From NCBI RefSeq assembly GCF_002080415.1, contig NZ_CP020474.1:1054001-1118000 (forward strand): DNA of 64,000 nucleotides, written 5' to 3'. Shown in pieces: positions 9,629 to 18,332 of the stretch (positions within the stretch are counted from its first letter, which is position 1; each line of letters begins with the position of its first letter). A program made the position numbers and the translations under genes. Under the pieces are notes generated by a model. The model ran no database searches and was not told where the DNA came from. It saw nothing but the letters and a program-made list of their open reading frames with translations. The stretch is from Roseovarius mucosus. Lineage in GTDB: Bacteria > Pseudomonadota > Alphaproteobacteria > Rhodobacterales > Rhodobacteraceae.

Positions 9629-9797
9629 GTCAGGTCTGACCTTTCGATTGGCCGCCCCTTGCGACCGCAAACGATTGGTCTCGATCCTGCCTGCCATTCC
9701 TGACCATGCGCTTAACTTCGGAAAATTTCCGTGCGCTTGCCATTCACCCTTCGCAATCGTCGTCATCCAGCCTATATCTTGACCGACAGGAGACCCC

Positions 9798-10244
9798 ATG
9801 AAAACGATCTTATCCCTTGTTTTGGCTCTCTTTATCGCGCTGCCAGCGACCGCGCAGGACAGCGATACGGGCCCCGCGTCTGCCTCGATCCTCTCGGCAG
9901 ATACTGTCAATTTGAAGGATTTTCTCTGGCTCAAGCGCCCACTTGTGATTTTTGCCGATACGCCCGCCGATCCGCGATATGTTGAACAGATGGCGTATAT
10001 CACCCAGCGGCTTGATGTGCTCAATTCGCTTGATGTGGTGGTGATCACCGACACTGATCCTGACGCGCGCTCGGACCTGCGCAAGATGCTGCGCCCTCGT
10101 GGATTTGGCCTTGTGCTTATCGGCAAGGACGGGGTGATATACCTGCGCAAGCCCGCGCCGTGGCATGTGCGCGAGATCGTCCGCACCATCGACAAACTGC
10201 CAATGCGCCAACAGGAACTGCGGGAGCGTCCCGGCGATAGCTGA
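9798..10244 (+). CDS. DUF4174-like secreted thioredoxin-fold protein
   Basis: A 148-residue protein with a signal peptide (MKTILSLVLALFIALPATAQ, cleavage expected after ATAQ). The mature part begins near LKDFLWLKRPLVIFA and contains GFGLVLIGKDGVIYLR, the pattern of the DUF4174 family, which has a thioredoxin-like fold but no CxxC pair here. It is a lone plus-strand gene between minus-strand genes and runs toward the hypothetical gene at 10258, with a 13-base convergent gap. AGGAGAC upstream serves as ribosome-binding site. Function is unknown. Confidence 0.7.
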   Translation: MKTILSLVLALFIALPATAQDSDTGPASASILSADTVNLKDFLWLKRPLVIFADTPADPRYVEQMAYITQRLDVLNSLDVVVITDTDPDARSDLRKMLRPRGFGLVLIGKDGVIYLRKPAPWHVREIVRTIDKLPMRQQELRERPGDS

Positions 10245-10257
10245 TGCTCGCACACCA

Positions 10258-10776
10258 TCATCCGGCCCCAATCGCCACAATCAAAAGCCCTGTGGCAGGG
10301 TCCATCAGCATGAGTGCGCCCACATGCGCCTCCCATGCCATCACGGCACCCGGCTGACCCAAGATGTGATGAAAGGCGCTCTCGCTTGTCGCTTCCATGC
10401 AGGCGCGCGCCTCAAGGCCTGCGCGTCGCATAGCCATACCGATAGGCCGGTCGAAATTGGCCATGGCCACCATGGCCGCATCGGGGGCCAGCCCCGGCGC
10501 GATCCAAGCCGCCTGACCACGCGCGGCGAGGGCGCGCGCCATCTCTGACGCTGACCCGACCACGGGCATCGCCGCCTTGATCCGCCCATCCGTTACGCGA
10601 TAGAGGCCCACGGCACACTGCATCGTCGCCGCAAATTCCACTGTTTCGCCCAACGCAAACCACGCTGCCAGCCGCCCGCGCTGCGCCGCCTCTGCGTCAC
10701 GCGCACAAGCGGCAACGACAGCGATAGCAGCAAGGCACGAAAGCAGCCGCAGGTCATGGCGCAGGGTCAGGTGCAT
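10258..10776 (-). CDS. Hypothetical exported or lipoprotein-like protein after pccA
   Basis: A 172-residue protein of unknown family. The N-terminus has a hydrophobic stretch LSCLAAIAVVAACARDAEA that could be a type I signal, or a lipobox at VAAC. The rest is Ala/Met-rich with GETVEFAATMQCAVGLYRV and a hydrophobic end ALMLMDPATGLLIVAIGAG. It starts five bases after the pccA stop, so it is likely cotranscribed with it. No catalytic motif is recognised. Confidence 0.6.
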   Translation of the reverse strand: MHLTLRHDLRLLSCLAAIAVVAACARDAEAAQRGRLAAWFALGETVEFAATMQCAVGLYRVTDGRIKAAMPVVGSASEMARALAARGQAAWIAPGLAPDAAMVAMANFDRPIGMAMRRAGLEARACMEATSESAFHHILGQPGAVMAWEAHVGALMLMDPATGLLIVAIGAG

Positions 10777-10780
10777 TCCC

Positions 10781-12781
10781 TCACTCGAACTCCATGATCA
10801 CATCATCGACTGCAAGGCTGTCACCCGGCCCCGCATTCACCTTTGCCACCACGCCCTTACGCTCGGCGCGCAGGATGTTTTCCATCTTCATCGCCTCCAC
10901 CGTGCAGAGTGCCTGCCCCTCCTGCACCTCTTCGCCCGCTGCCACATTGACCTTTACGATCAACCCCGGCATCGGACAGAGCAGCAGCTTGGACGTATCA
11001 GGTGGGAGTTTCTCGGGCATTAACGCCGCCAATTCCGCCTGACGCGGCGTGCGCACATGGACCTTGAGATCGGCGCCCCGCGTGCGGATGCGGAACCCGC
11101 CGCTGATTTTTCCGACCTTGAGCACCAGCGCCCGGCCATCCACATCAAGCCGCGCCAGTTGATCGCCGGGTGTCCAGTCGCTAGTGACGCGCAGGGTGTC
11201 ACCATCTTCAAAGCGCACCGTCGCCCCCTCACGATCCGCCGCCACCACCACGGCAAAGCTCTTGCCCTGCAAGGACACAACCCAGTCTTCACCGACATGG
11301 CGTTCGTGATTGTCCATGCGCCCCGATACCCGCGTACGTCGGATTTCAGCCACCCGATGCATCGCCGCCGTGCTTGCCGCAATCGCGCGCAGCGCCTCTT
11401 CCGGCAGAGTTACGCCAGTGAAACCCTCGGGATACTCTTCGGCGATAAAGGCCGTGGTGATATCGCCGCTGACAAAGCGCGGATGATCCATCACGGCGCT
11501 CAGGAACGGCAGGTTATGCCCAATGCCCTCAACTTCAAAGCTGTCCAGAGCCACGCGCATGCCCTCGATCGCTTCGGCGCGGGTATGGCCCCAAGTGCAC
11601 AGCTTGGCGATCATCGGATCGTAATACATGCTGATCTCGCCGCCCTCGAACACGCCCGTGTCATTGCGCACCACAGCACCGTCCATCGCCAGCTCCTCGG
11701 GCGGGCGATACCGGCTCAAACGACCGATGGATGGCAGAAACCCGCGATATGGGTCTTCGGCATAGAGACGGCTCTCCATCGCCCAGCCTGTCAGCTTTAC
11801 ATCCGCTTGTTTGAGGCTCAGCGCCTCGCCATGCGCAACCCGGATCATCTGTTCCACAAGATCGACGCCAGTGATCAATTCCGTCACAGGATGTTCAACC
11901 TGGAGGCGCGTGTTCATTTCGAGAAAGTAGAAATTCCTCTGTCCATCCACGATAAACTCCACCGTGCCTGCACTGGCGTAACCCACCGCCTGCGCGAGTG
12001 CCACGGCCTGCTCACCCATTGCGCGGCGTGTGGCCTCATCAAGAAACGGGCTCGGCGCTTCTTCGATCACCTTCTGGTTCCGGCGCTGAATGCTGCACTC
12101 GCGCTCGCCCAGATAGATGCCGTTACCGTGGGTATCGCGGAGCACCTGAATTTCAATATGGCGCGGTTGGGTGACGAATTTCTCAATGAAAATGCGATCA
12201 TCACCAAAAGAACTCGCCGCCTCGTTCTTGGAACTTTGAAAGCCCTCGCGCGCTTCCTCGTCATTCCAAGCGATGCGCATCCCCTTACCGCCGCCGCCCG
12301 CAGAGGCCTTGATCATGACGGGATAGCCGATTTGATTTGAGATGGTCACCGCCTCTTCGGCATCGGCGATCAGGCCCATATAGCCGGGCACGGTGCTAAC
12401 GCCTGCCTCTTGCGCGATTTTCTTCGAGGTGATTTTGTCCCCCATCGCCTCAATCGCCTTTACGGGAGGCCCGACAAAGGCCACGCCTGCCGCTTCCAGC
12501 GCCTGCGCGAATTTGGGGTTCTCGGACAAAAATCCATAGCCCGGATGCACCGCCTCTGCCCCGGTGGCCTTGATCGCGGCCATCACCTTGTCGATCACGA
12601 TATAGCTCTCGGACGCAGGCGCCGGACCGATATGAACCGCCTCGTCGGCCATGCGCACATGCAGCGCGTTGCGATCCGCATCGGAATAGATCGCCACCGT
12701 CGCAATCCCCATCTTGCGCGCGGTCTTGATCACGCGACAGGCGATCTCGCCCCGGTTGGCAATCAATATCTTCTTGAACAT
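10781..12781 (-). CDS. pccA: Propionyl-CoA carboxylase alpha subunit (biotin carboxylase and biotinyl carrier)
   Basis: Carboxylates the biotin that pccB then uses to convert propionyl-CoA to methylmalonyl-CoA; 666 residues. The N-terminal biotin carboxylase domain begins MFKKILIANRGEIACRVI, with the ATP-grasp glycine loop KASAGGGGKGMRI and EMNTRLQVEHPVTE. A middle BT-like region precedes the C-terminal biotinyl domain, with the biotinylation site EAMKMEN (Lys about 632). It is separated from pccB by several small genes on the same strand and preceded by a strong hairpin, so it probably has its own promoter between 12781 and 12850. Confidence 0.96.
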   Translation of the reverse strand: MFKKILIANRGEIACRVIKTARKMGIATVAIYSDADRNALHVRMADEAVHIGPAPASESYIVIDKVMAAIKATGAEAVHPGYGFLSENPKFAQALEAAGVAFVGPPVKAIEAMGDKITSKKIAQEAGVSTVPGYMGLIADAEEAVTISNQIGYPVMIKASAGGGGKGMRIAWNDEEAREGFQSSKNEAASSFGDDRIFIEKFVTQPRHIEIQVLRDTHGNGIYLGERECSIQRRNQKVIEEAPSPFLDEATRRAMGEQAVALAQAVGYASAGTVEFIVDGQRNFYFLEMNTRLQVEHPVTELITGVDLVEQMIRVAHGEALSLKQADVKLTGWAMESRLYAEDPYRGFLPSIGRLSRYRPPEELAMDGAVVRNDTGVFEGGEISMYYDPMIAKLCTWGHTRAEAIEGMRVALDSFEVEGIGHNLPFLSAVMDHPRFVSGDITTAFIAEEYPEGFTGVTLPEEALRAIAASTAAMHRVAEIRRTRVSGRMDNHERHVGEDWVVSLQGKSFAVVVAADREGATVRFEDGDTLRVTSDWTPGDQLARLDVDGRALVLKVGKISGGFRIRTRGADLKVHVRTPRQAELAALMPEKLPPDTSKLLLCPMPGLIVKVNVAAGEEVQEGQALCTVEAMKMENILRAERKGVVAKVNAGPGDSLAVDDVIMEFE

Positions 12782-12850
12782 CTTCCGTCCCTTCCTCTCT
12801 TATCGGCGCGGCCTTTAGGCGGCGCGCCGGATTTCTTCTGGCACAACAAG

Positions 12851-12883
12851 AAAACCACCGGCGCGAAACGCACCGGTGGTTTT
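12851..12883 (-). terminator. Strong palindromic terminator between a lipoprotein gene and pccA
   Basis: Perfect 11-base inverted repeat: AAAACCACCGG (12851-12861) and CCGGTGGTTTT (12873-12883), loop of 11. With A and T tracts at the outer ends it could work in both directions. On the minus strand it would stop the small lipoprotein transcript before pccA. Confidence 0.75.
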
Positions 12884-12941
12884 AAATAACTGGTCTTGGA
12901 TGGCTGGCAGACCGTTCGCAGAACGGTTCGGGCTCAGATCA

Positions 12942-13172
12942 TCAGCAGCGGTTCGGATAGGCCTGACAAAAGACCACGTTGCCCGCGGCCCCAACTGCGG
13001 CACCGGTGATGACGCTGCCGCCAACCACCGCAGTTGTAAGAGCGCCCGCACCGCCACCGATAAGCGCCTGCTCTGGAACCGTGTCACCACAGGCCACCAA
13101 AGCGCCAAGCGCCAAAACACCAAGGGTCGGAGCAAGGCCACGCGGCAGGAGATGTGTTCGAAGTCTTTGCAT
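12942..13172 (-). CDS. Small lipoprotein with glycine-rich C-terminus
   Basis: A 76-residue putative lipoprotein. The signal is MQRLRTHLLPRG followed by LGVLALGALVAC with the lipobox LVAC (Cys 28). The mature part is short and Gly/Ala-rich (GGGAGALTTAVVGGSVITGAAVGAAG), resembling a glycine zipper, and ends with FCQAYPNRC. ATG 13172 is chosen over an upstream ATG at 13199 because AAGAGGA lies eight bases before it. It is followed by the terminator at 12851, so it is likely a separate short transcript. Function unknown; glycine-zipper lipoproteins often sit in the envelope. Confidence 0.65.
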   Translation of the reverse strand: MQRLRTHLLPRGLAPTLGVLALGALVACGDTVPEQALIGGGAGALTTAVVGGSVITGAAVGAAGNVVFCQAYPNRC

Positions 13173-13584
13173 ATGGGATGTCCTCTTGTCAGATCGCATG
13201 AAAAATCCACGCCATAGAACGTCACCAAGCGGGCCGCGTCAAAGCGATTGCATCGTCTCCACACACCATCGGCGAACCCCCGCCCATCTGCGCCGGAAAC
13301 CGCAAGTATCGAATGTTCAACAGAAAAAGAGGGCGATCCATGCACGCCCGTACAGGATCGCCCCCAGGGGGAAGGGCGGCAGGACCGACGCAATGTCAAT
13401 ACCTCTGGGGAAAGGACTCCCGCCACTAAGGTCACTCTGCCTGCATTCGATCCACAGGCCAAACACAGTCTCGCAGCGATACTCGCATGAGCAGAGCTTT
13501 GCCGATTTTCAATGCCTCTAGGCAGAACGCCGCGCATCCTGCAGCGCGGGGTCCTCGCCCTGGGGTGATGAGGGCGCGCTAGGG
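13173..13584. other. Gap of about 410 bases without a supported gene
   Basis: Open frames exist on both strands, but none shows a ribosome-binding site plus protein-like composition. The only clear structure is the minus-strand terminator-like hairpin at 13331-13363, about 220 bases past the stop of the gene at 13585. The space may be a 3' untranslated region or hold an unannotated small RNA. Confidence 0.5.
13331..13363 (-). terminator. Minus-strand intrinsic terminator in a gene-free gap
   Basis: GGGCGATCC (13331-13339) pairs with GGATCGCCC (13355-13363). Read on the minus strand the stem is followed by CTCTTTTTCTG, a U-rich tail. It would end a transcript coming from 13929 or from within the gap. 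Confidence 0.6.
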
Positions 13585-13929
13585 TCACACGAACACCTCG
13601 GGAAATGACTCGCGCGCAACATCTAGGTCCAAGACCAAGAGTGCCTCGTAACTTGTGGGATCAAAGGGGTCATCGACCGGCTTGACCTCGCGGCCCAAAA
13701 GCCAGCTTAACCGCCCGGCATCAAGATTGCCGCGCTCAAACGGCTCTTCGCCAAAACACTCCCAAATCGCGCGCACAAAAGCCGCGTCTGCCCGTTTATC
13801 AGCAGGCTTACGGTCGCGGTAACGCTCACGCGCAACCAAGGGAGTGGCCCCTTTGGCATTCGCGCGTCTGATTGTGAATTGAAAGTCCGTGCTTGGTAGA
13901 CGACCAGGAAAACCGCGATGTTTCAACAT
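13585..13929 (-). CDS. Hypothetical protein, basic N-terminus
   Basis: A 114-residue protein with no family recognised. ATG 13929 (MLKHRGFPGR) is supported by GGAGGG nine bases upstream; an upstream in-frame ATG has no such site. The N-terminal half is rich in Arg/Lys (RRANAKGATPLVARERYRDRKPADKRAD), the C-terminal half acidic with PVDDPFDPTSYEALLVLDLDVA. No signal peptide or membrane span. It lies in the run of small minus-strand genes between pccB and pccA, downstream of a 45-residue lipoprotein. Confidence 0.5.
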   Translation of the reverse strand: MLKHRGFPGRLPSTDFQFTIRRANAKGATPLVARERYRDRKPADKRADAAFVRAIWECFGEEPFERGNLDAGRLSWLLGREVKPVDDPFDPTSYEALLVLDLDVARESFPEVFV

Positions 13930-13978
13930 GTTGCGCCCTCCGAACCAAAGAGGCGCCATGTGGTATATGGTCTTGTGG

Positions 13979-14006
13979 GCGGGACGGACCCTTGAGCCCG
14001 TCCCGC
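13979..14006 (-). terminator. Hairpin after the 45-residue lipoprotein gene
   Basis: Nine-base stem GCGGGACGG (13979-13987) and CCGTCCCGC (13998-14006). A second small palindrome AGCCCAATGGGCT (14011-14023) touches the lipoprotein stop codon. There is no U-run, so termination is inferred from position. Confidence 0.45.
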
Positions 14007-14022
14007 GCCTAGCCCAATGGGC

Positions 14023-14160
14023 TTACTTGTACTTGCCGGTCTGAACGGGCTCGGTTGTGATCGGCTCAACCACAACGAACTCTTCTTCGGCAGGCTGTGC
14101 GCATGCTGCGACAACGGCAATGAAACCGATTGCGAGAATGCTCTTAAGGCTCTTCGACAT
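14023..14160 (-). CDS. Very small lipoprotein (45 residues)
   Basis: Short gene encoding a putative lipoprotein: signal MSKSLKSILAIGFIAVVAAC with lipobox VAAC (Cys 20), then an acidic stretch AQPAEEEFVVVEPITTEP and the end VQTGKYK. AGGAGA lies six bases before the ATG at 14160. Small lipoproteins with the same AQPA...TGKYK layout occur in Rhodobacterales as far as I recall; role unknown. It is flanked by hairpins and probably forms its own transcript. Confidence 0.75.
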   Translation of the reverse strand: MSKSLKSILAIGFIAVVAACAQPAEEEFVVVEPITTEPVQTGKYK

Positions 14161-14383
14161 GTATTTCTCCTGTCTCTCGTAACTTCATGAAGAGACGCGC
14201 AAGGACACGTTGTCCCTGCCCGTCTCAAGGGCGAGGTAAAGGTCGCTTGGGTGCAACCTCGACGCAGCTTATCGGAAATTTCAGGATTTGAACATCTGTC
14301 ATCACCAATCCCGTGCGGCTGTGTCCCCAAAGCCTCAGTACCTCCAAGGCGTTGATTTCGTGGCGCAAGATTTTGCGTTCTCA

Positions 14384-14785
14384 TTAAAACATCTCCCAGA
14401 TGCAGGCGCCTTCCTGCGGCCTGTAGGCCTCGAAGACCTGAGTGACATCAGGGTCGAAAACCCCGAATTCCGACGGTCGATCCGCCAATGAAATAACAAC
14501 CTGTGCGGGCACAGGCCCGGTTACTGCCAATCGCGGCAAGGCGTAGCTCTCGCATAGCCAAACAAGATCGGCCAGCACCGTTTCCAACTCCGCCTCGCTG
14601 TCACCAACCCCAGCGAATCCTTCAGCCACAAAACGAAAGCGATAGGTCAGGCCCAGACCCGGACGGTCGGTCAGCACCTCCTGAACTTGCGCCGTCAGTC
14701 CCGAGGGTAGCGGCAGCGCCTCCTCCTGCGCTGCCGCCCCTTGGGCAAGAGCCAACCCGACGCTTAGCGCCACAGCATGTCTCAC
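14384..14785 (-). CDS. DUF6497-like exported protein
   Basis: A 133-residue protein with a signal peptide (VRHAVALSVGLALAQGAAAQ). GTG 14785 is chosen because GAGGAG precedes it by five bases; longer readings lack a signal and overlap the upstream gene. The mature part contains LPSGLTAQVQEVLTDRPGLGLTYRFRFVAEGF, a WLCESYALPRL segment and the end EAYRPQEGACIWEMF, which I associate with the Rhodobacterales-specific DUF6497 family. Two Cys could form a disulfide. It is tightly coupled to the gene at 14794, nine bases upstream, and downstream of pccB. Function unknown. Confidence 0.65.
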   Translation of the reverse strand: MRHAVALSVGLALAQGAAAQEEALPLPSGLTAQVQEVLTDRPGLGLTYRFRFVAEGFAGVGDSEAELETVLADLVWLCESYALPRLAVTGPVPAQVVISLADRPSEFGVFDPDVTQVFEAYRPQEGACIWEMF

Positions 14786-14793
14786 CCGTCTCC

Positions 14794-15132
14794 TCACAGC
14801 CGCGCCATCCAGCGCGCGCGATTCGCCGCATCCTCTAGCACACGGGCAATCAACGCCTCGCATGCGGCGCGATCAAACCGCCCGGCCACGGCCCCTCCAG
14901 CCCGCACCTGCATCACCGCCCCATCCCGGCACACCTGCACGGCTGGGGCAAAGCCGCGCAGCGATTGCAGCGACCGCCACAGATCTTGCCGCACCAAATG
15001 CGCCAGTCTCCGTCGCCCGGTCGTTCCCTCCAGAATGGTCTCCACCGCCAAATCGAAGCGCACAGGCAGTCTCCGCGTCACCGTCAGAGCGCCATCTTCG
15101 TCTTCGATCACATGCCAGCGGCTGCGCCCCAT
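14794..15132 (-). CDS. Hypothetical protein between pccB and DUF6497
   Basis: A 112-residue protein of unknown family. It begins MGRSRWHVIEDEDGALTVTRRLPVRFDLAVETILEG, is rich in Arg and Ala, and ends with a helix ACEALIARVLEDAANRARWMARL. No signal peptide or membrane span. It starts 41 bases after the pccB stop and ends nine bases before the DUF6497 start, so pccB, this gene and DUF6497 look like one operon. A similar small gene follows pccB in related genomes as I recall, but I cannot verify this here. Confidence 0.6.
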   Translation of the reverse strand: MGRSRWHVIEDEDGALTVTRRLPVRFDLAVETILEGTTGRRRLAHLVRQDLWRSLQSLRGFAPAVQVCRDGAVMQVRAGGAVAGRFDRAACEALIARVLEDAANRARWMARL

Positions 15133-15173
15133 CCTGCCCTCCGTGCTTCATCTGGCCCCAATTCTCGCCCGTT

Positions 15174-16706
15174 TCAGAGCGGAATGTTATCGTGCTTTTT
15201 CCATGGGTTGCTCAGTTTCTTATTGCGCAGGGATGCAAAGGCACGGCTCACACGCATGCGTGTACTGCGCGGCTGGATCACCTCGTCGATAAAGCCACGC
15301 TCGGCGGCCACAAACGGGTTGGCAAAGCGGGCTTCGTAATCTTTGGTATGCGCCGCGATCCTTTCTGGCGATCCAAGGTCGGCCCGGTGAATGATCTCGG
15401 TGGCACCTTTTGCCCCCATGACCGCAATCTCTGCCGTTGGCCAAGCATAATTGAAATCACCGCGCAGATGCTTGGAGGCCATCACGTCATAGGCCCCACC
15501 ATAGGCTTTGCGGGTGATGACAGTCACTTTCGGCACTGTCGCCTCGCCATAGGCAAACAGAAGTTTCGCGCCATGCTTGATTACACCGCCATATTCCTGC
15601 CCTGTCCCCGGCAGGAAACCGGGCACATCCACAAGTGTAAGTATCGGAATCTCAAAGGCATCGCAGAACCTGACAAAGCGCGCAGCCTTGCGGCTGCTGT
15701 CGATGTCGAGGCAACCGGCCAGCACCATGGGTTGGTTGGCCACGACACCCACGGTCTGCCCTTCAAGACGAATGAATCCGGTGATGATATTCTTGGCAAA
15801 CTCGGCCTGAATCTCGTAAAAATCCGCCTCATCCGCAACCTTGAGGATCAATTCCTTCATGTCATAGGGCGTATTGGCGTTGTCGGGGATCAGCGTATCG
15901 AGGCTTTGCTCAACCCGGCCCGGTTCGTCGAAGAAGGGCCGCACCGGCGGCTTTTCCCGGTTGTTCAACGGCAGAAAATCCACAAGGCGCCGAACTTCAG
16001 CCAAGGCTTCTACATCGTTTTCAAAGGCTCCGTCGGCGACGCTCGACTTGCGTGTATGGGTCGATGCGCCCCCCAGCTCCTCGGCCGTAACCACCTCATT
16101 GGTGACGGTTTTGACCACATCAGGGCCAGTCACGAACATGTAGGAACTGTCGCGCACCATGAAAATGAAATCGGTCATAGCCGGGCTATAGACCGCGCCA
16201 CCCGCGCAAGGGCCCATGATCAGACTGATCTGGGGAACCACACCGCTGGCCATGATGTTGCGTTGAAAAACCTCGGCATAGCCCGCAAGACTTGCAACAC
16301 CTTCCTGAATCCGTGCGCCACCCGAATCGTTGATACCGATGACAGGCGCGCCGTTCTGCATCGCCATATCCATGATCTTGCAGATTTTTTCGGCATGAGT
16401 TTCCGACAAAGACCCACCGAACACGGTGAAATCCTGGGAAAAGACGTAAACCATCCGGCCATTGATCGTGCCCCACCCGGTGATGACACCATCGCCGTAG
16501 GGCCGCTCTTTCTCCATGCCGAAATCAGTGCAGCGATGCGCCTTGAACATGTCGAACTCTTCAAAACTGCCTTCGTCGAGCAGCAATTCGACCCGCTCGC
16601 GCGCTGTCAGCTTCCCCTTGGCGTGCTGGGCTTCGATACGGCGCTCACCACCGCCCTTCCGGGCTTCGGCGCGGCGATTTTCCAATTCCTGAAGGATGTC
16701 TTTCAT
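15174..16706 (-). CDS. pccB: Propionyl-CoA carboxylase beta subunit (carboxyltransferase)
   Basis: Transfers CO2 from carboxybiotin to propionyl-CoA; 510 residues, usual size. ATG 16706 begins [23 protein letters not shown]. The N-terminal crotonase-like half has the CoA/oxyanion elements [12 protein letters not shown] and [17 protein letters not shown]. The C-terminal half has [24 protein letters not shown] and [16 protein letters not shown]. It ends [11 protein letters not shown], the common PccB end. It is first of its operon; palindromes at 16772-16831 may control it. With pccA and the mutase it makes the methylmalonyl-CoA route for propionyl-CoA. Confidence 0.96.
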   Translation of the reverse strand: MKDILQELENRRAEARKGGGERRIEAQHAKGKLTARERVELLLDEGSFEEFDMFKAHRCTDFGMEKERPYGDGVITGWGTINGRMVYVFSQDFTVFGGSLSETHAEKICKIMDMAMQNGAPVIGINDSGGARIQEGVASLAGYAEVFQRNIMASGVVPQISLIMGPCAGGAVYSPAMTDFIFMVRDSSYMFVTGPDVVKTVTNEVVTAEELGGASTHTRKSSVADGAFENDVEALAEVRRLVDFLPLNNREKPPVRPFFDEPGRVEQSLDTLIPDNANTPYDMKELILKVADEADFYEIQAEFAKNIITGFIRLEGQTVGVVANQPMVLAGCLDIDSSRKAARFVRFCDAFEIPILTLVDVPGFLPGTGQEYGGVIKHGAKLLFAYGEATVPKVTVITRKAYGGAYDVMASKHLRGDFNYAWPTAEIAVMGAKGATEIIHRADLGSPERIAAHTKDYEARFANPFVAAERGFIDEVIQPRSTRMRVSRAFASLRNKKLSNPWKKHDNIPL

Positions 16707-16771
16707 GGCACTCCCCTTGCGATGTTGCGCGCAGCATAGAGTTTGTGAGGAGTGGCTCAAAGCAGAATCGG

Positions 16772-16831
16772 GCAAATTTGCAAATCATCGCAAAGCATAA
16801 TTTGGAAATCTGTAAACTTGCGAATTTTCGC
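16772..16831. promoter_or_regulatory. Palindromic operator candidates between pccB and the MFS gene
   Basis: Two related elements. The first holds the perfect palindrome GCAAATTTGC (16772-16781), running into TTTGCAAATCATCGCAAAG (16777-16795), a TTTGCAA-N4-TcGCAAA pattern. The second is GCGAATTTTCGC (16820-16831). TTTGCAAA-type half-sites spaced by four bases are what I recall for PccR/ScfR regulators, which control propionyl-CoA carboxylase in Rhodobacter. The match is inferred by eye. Confidence 0.5.
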
Positions 16832-16875
16832 TCTGCCTCATGGACTTCCCCGCAGGTCACTCCTAGCCATGCCGC

Positions 16876-18096
16876 ATGACCCGCGTTCAGACACCCAAGT
16901 ATCTCGACCGCACCACCCCGCCGCATATCACGACACTGATCCTGTTGGCGGGGCTGTCGGCCCTCGCCATGAACATTTTCCTCCCCAGCCTGCCGGGGAT
17001 GACCGCGTATTTCAACACCGAATACCGGCTGATCCAGTTGTCAGTGGCACTTTATCTTGGGGTCAATGCCGGGCTGCAACTGCTGATGGGGCCGATTTCG
17101 GATCGATGGGGGCGGCGACCGGTGATTCTCTGGGGTCTTGGCCTCTTTTTAGTCGCCACCTTGGGCTGCATCTTTGCTCCGAATATCACGGTGTTTCTGA
17201 CCTTTCGCATGGTTCAGGCAAGCGTGGTGGTCGCCATGGTGCTATCTCGTGCCATCGTGCGCGATATGGTGCCCCAAGACCGCGCAGCATCGATGATCGG
17301 CTACGTCACCATGGGCATGGCGGTGGTACCGATGATCGGCCCGGCCTTTGGCGGGCTCTTGGACGAGGCTTTTGGCTGGCAAGCGAACTTCTGGGCACTT
17401 TTCGTTCTGGGGGCTGCGCTTTTCTTCGTCTGCTGGCGAGATTTGGGCGAGACAGCGCCGCTGTCGGGCCGAACCTTGATGCAGCAGTTCCGTGACTATC
17501 CAGCTCTTCTGACCTCGCGCCGGTTCTGGGGATATGCGTTAGCGGCGGGGCTGAGTTCAGGTGCATTCTTTGCCTATCTGGGCGGTGCGCCCTTTGTAGG
17601 AGACCGGGTGTTCGGGCTGCCCCCCTCTACGCTCGGTCTATTGTTCGGTGCTCCGGCGATTGGTTATTTCCTTGGCAATTTCGTCTCAGGGCGGTTTTCC
17701 ACCCGAATTGGCATCAACCGCATGGTGCTTTGGGGCACACTGTTCAATGCAGGCGGCATAGCCCTCAATCTTATGCTGTTCCTTGTGGGCCTTGGCACAC
17801 CGCTCACGTTCTTTGGGCTCATGACATTCATGGGGCTTGGAAATGGCATGGTCATCCCGAATGCTACTGCTGGTGCCCTTTCGATCCGTCCTGACCTCGC
17901 AGGCACAGCAAGCGGCCTGTCGGGCGCGCTGATGATCGGCATCGGGGCAGGTCTCTCGGCGCTCGCAGGAACGATGCTGACCCCCGGCAGTGGGGCCTTT
18001 GCCCTGCTGGGGCTGATGCTGTCGACGGCGCTAGCGGCGATTGCGACGATCCTCGCCGTGATCCGCCGCGAACGCAGACTGGGGCTATCAACATAA
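16876..18096 (+). CDS. Bcr/CflA-type multidrug MFS transporter
   Basis: A 406-residue major facilitator with about twelve hydrophobic spans. The first is TLILLAGLSALAMNIFLPSLPGM, with the NIFLPSLPGM stretch typical of Bcr/CflA drug/H+ antiporters. Motif A appears as GPISDRWGRRPVILWG after span two. The second half repeats the pattern with SGRFSTRIGINRMVLWG. The N-terminal 15 residues are cytoplasmic. It is divergent from pccB, sharing a 169-base intergenic region with palindromes. Substrate unknown; efflux of drugs or metabolites is the family role. Confidence 0.85.
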   Translation: MTRVQTPKYLDRTTPPHITTLILLAGLSALAMNIFLPSLPGMTAYFNTEYRLIQLSVALYLGVNAGLQLLMGPISDRWGRRPVILWGLGLFLVATLGCIFAPNITVFLTFRMVQASVVVAMVLSRAIVRDMVPQDRAASMIGYVTMGMAVVPMIGPAFGGLLDEAFGWQANFWALFVLGAALFFVCWRDLGETAPLSGRTLMQQFRDYPALLTSRRFWGYALAAGLSSGAFFAYLGGAPFVGDRVFGLPPSTLGLLFGAPAIGYFLGNFVSGRFSTRIGINRMVLWGTLFNAGGIALNLMLFLVGLGTPLTFFGLMTFMGLGNGMVIPNATAGALSIRPDLAGTASGLSGALMIGIGAGLSALAGTMLTPGSGAFALLGLMLSTALAAIATILAVIRRERRLGLST

Positions 18097-18332
18097 CCTG
18101 GCCGGTCGCTGCGGCTCCCTGCAAGGCCCGTCGCCAATGCCCCAGCGTGATGGCTACGCGCCCATCTGTCGCCAGCTTTCACCTTCTCGTGCCACCCATC
18201 GGGACAGTGTTTAAGGCGTGTGCGCGACCCGAGTGCAACAGTTTTGGTTAGAACGCGGGGCTTCCGCGCGTTTTGATTTCTAACGCCGCTGCCACTCATC
18301 GTATAATCGAGGCATTATTTCAGGAGGTTCTG

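Noticed and set aside
9629..10336. Upstream extension of the sulfotransferase-like frame
   Set aside because: It runs antisense through the DUF4174 gene and across intergenic DNA; the conserved start [11 protein letters not shown] at 9628 is the logical one.
13248..13490. Plus-strand frame of 80 codons in the gap after the lipoprotein
   Set aside because: No ribosome-binding site and Pro/Arg/Thr-rich sequence; not enough for a gene call.
12815..13588. Minus-strand frame (257 codons) spanning the lipoprotein and the gap
   Set aside because: It overlaps a supported lipoprotein in another frame and has Arg/Ser/Cys-rich composition unlike coding sequence.
14862..16739. Plus-strand frame (625 codons) opposite pccB
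   Set aside because: Antisense to a sure gene and without a protein-like pattern or ribosome site.
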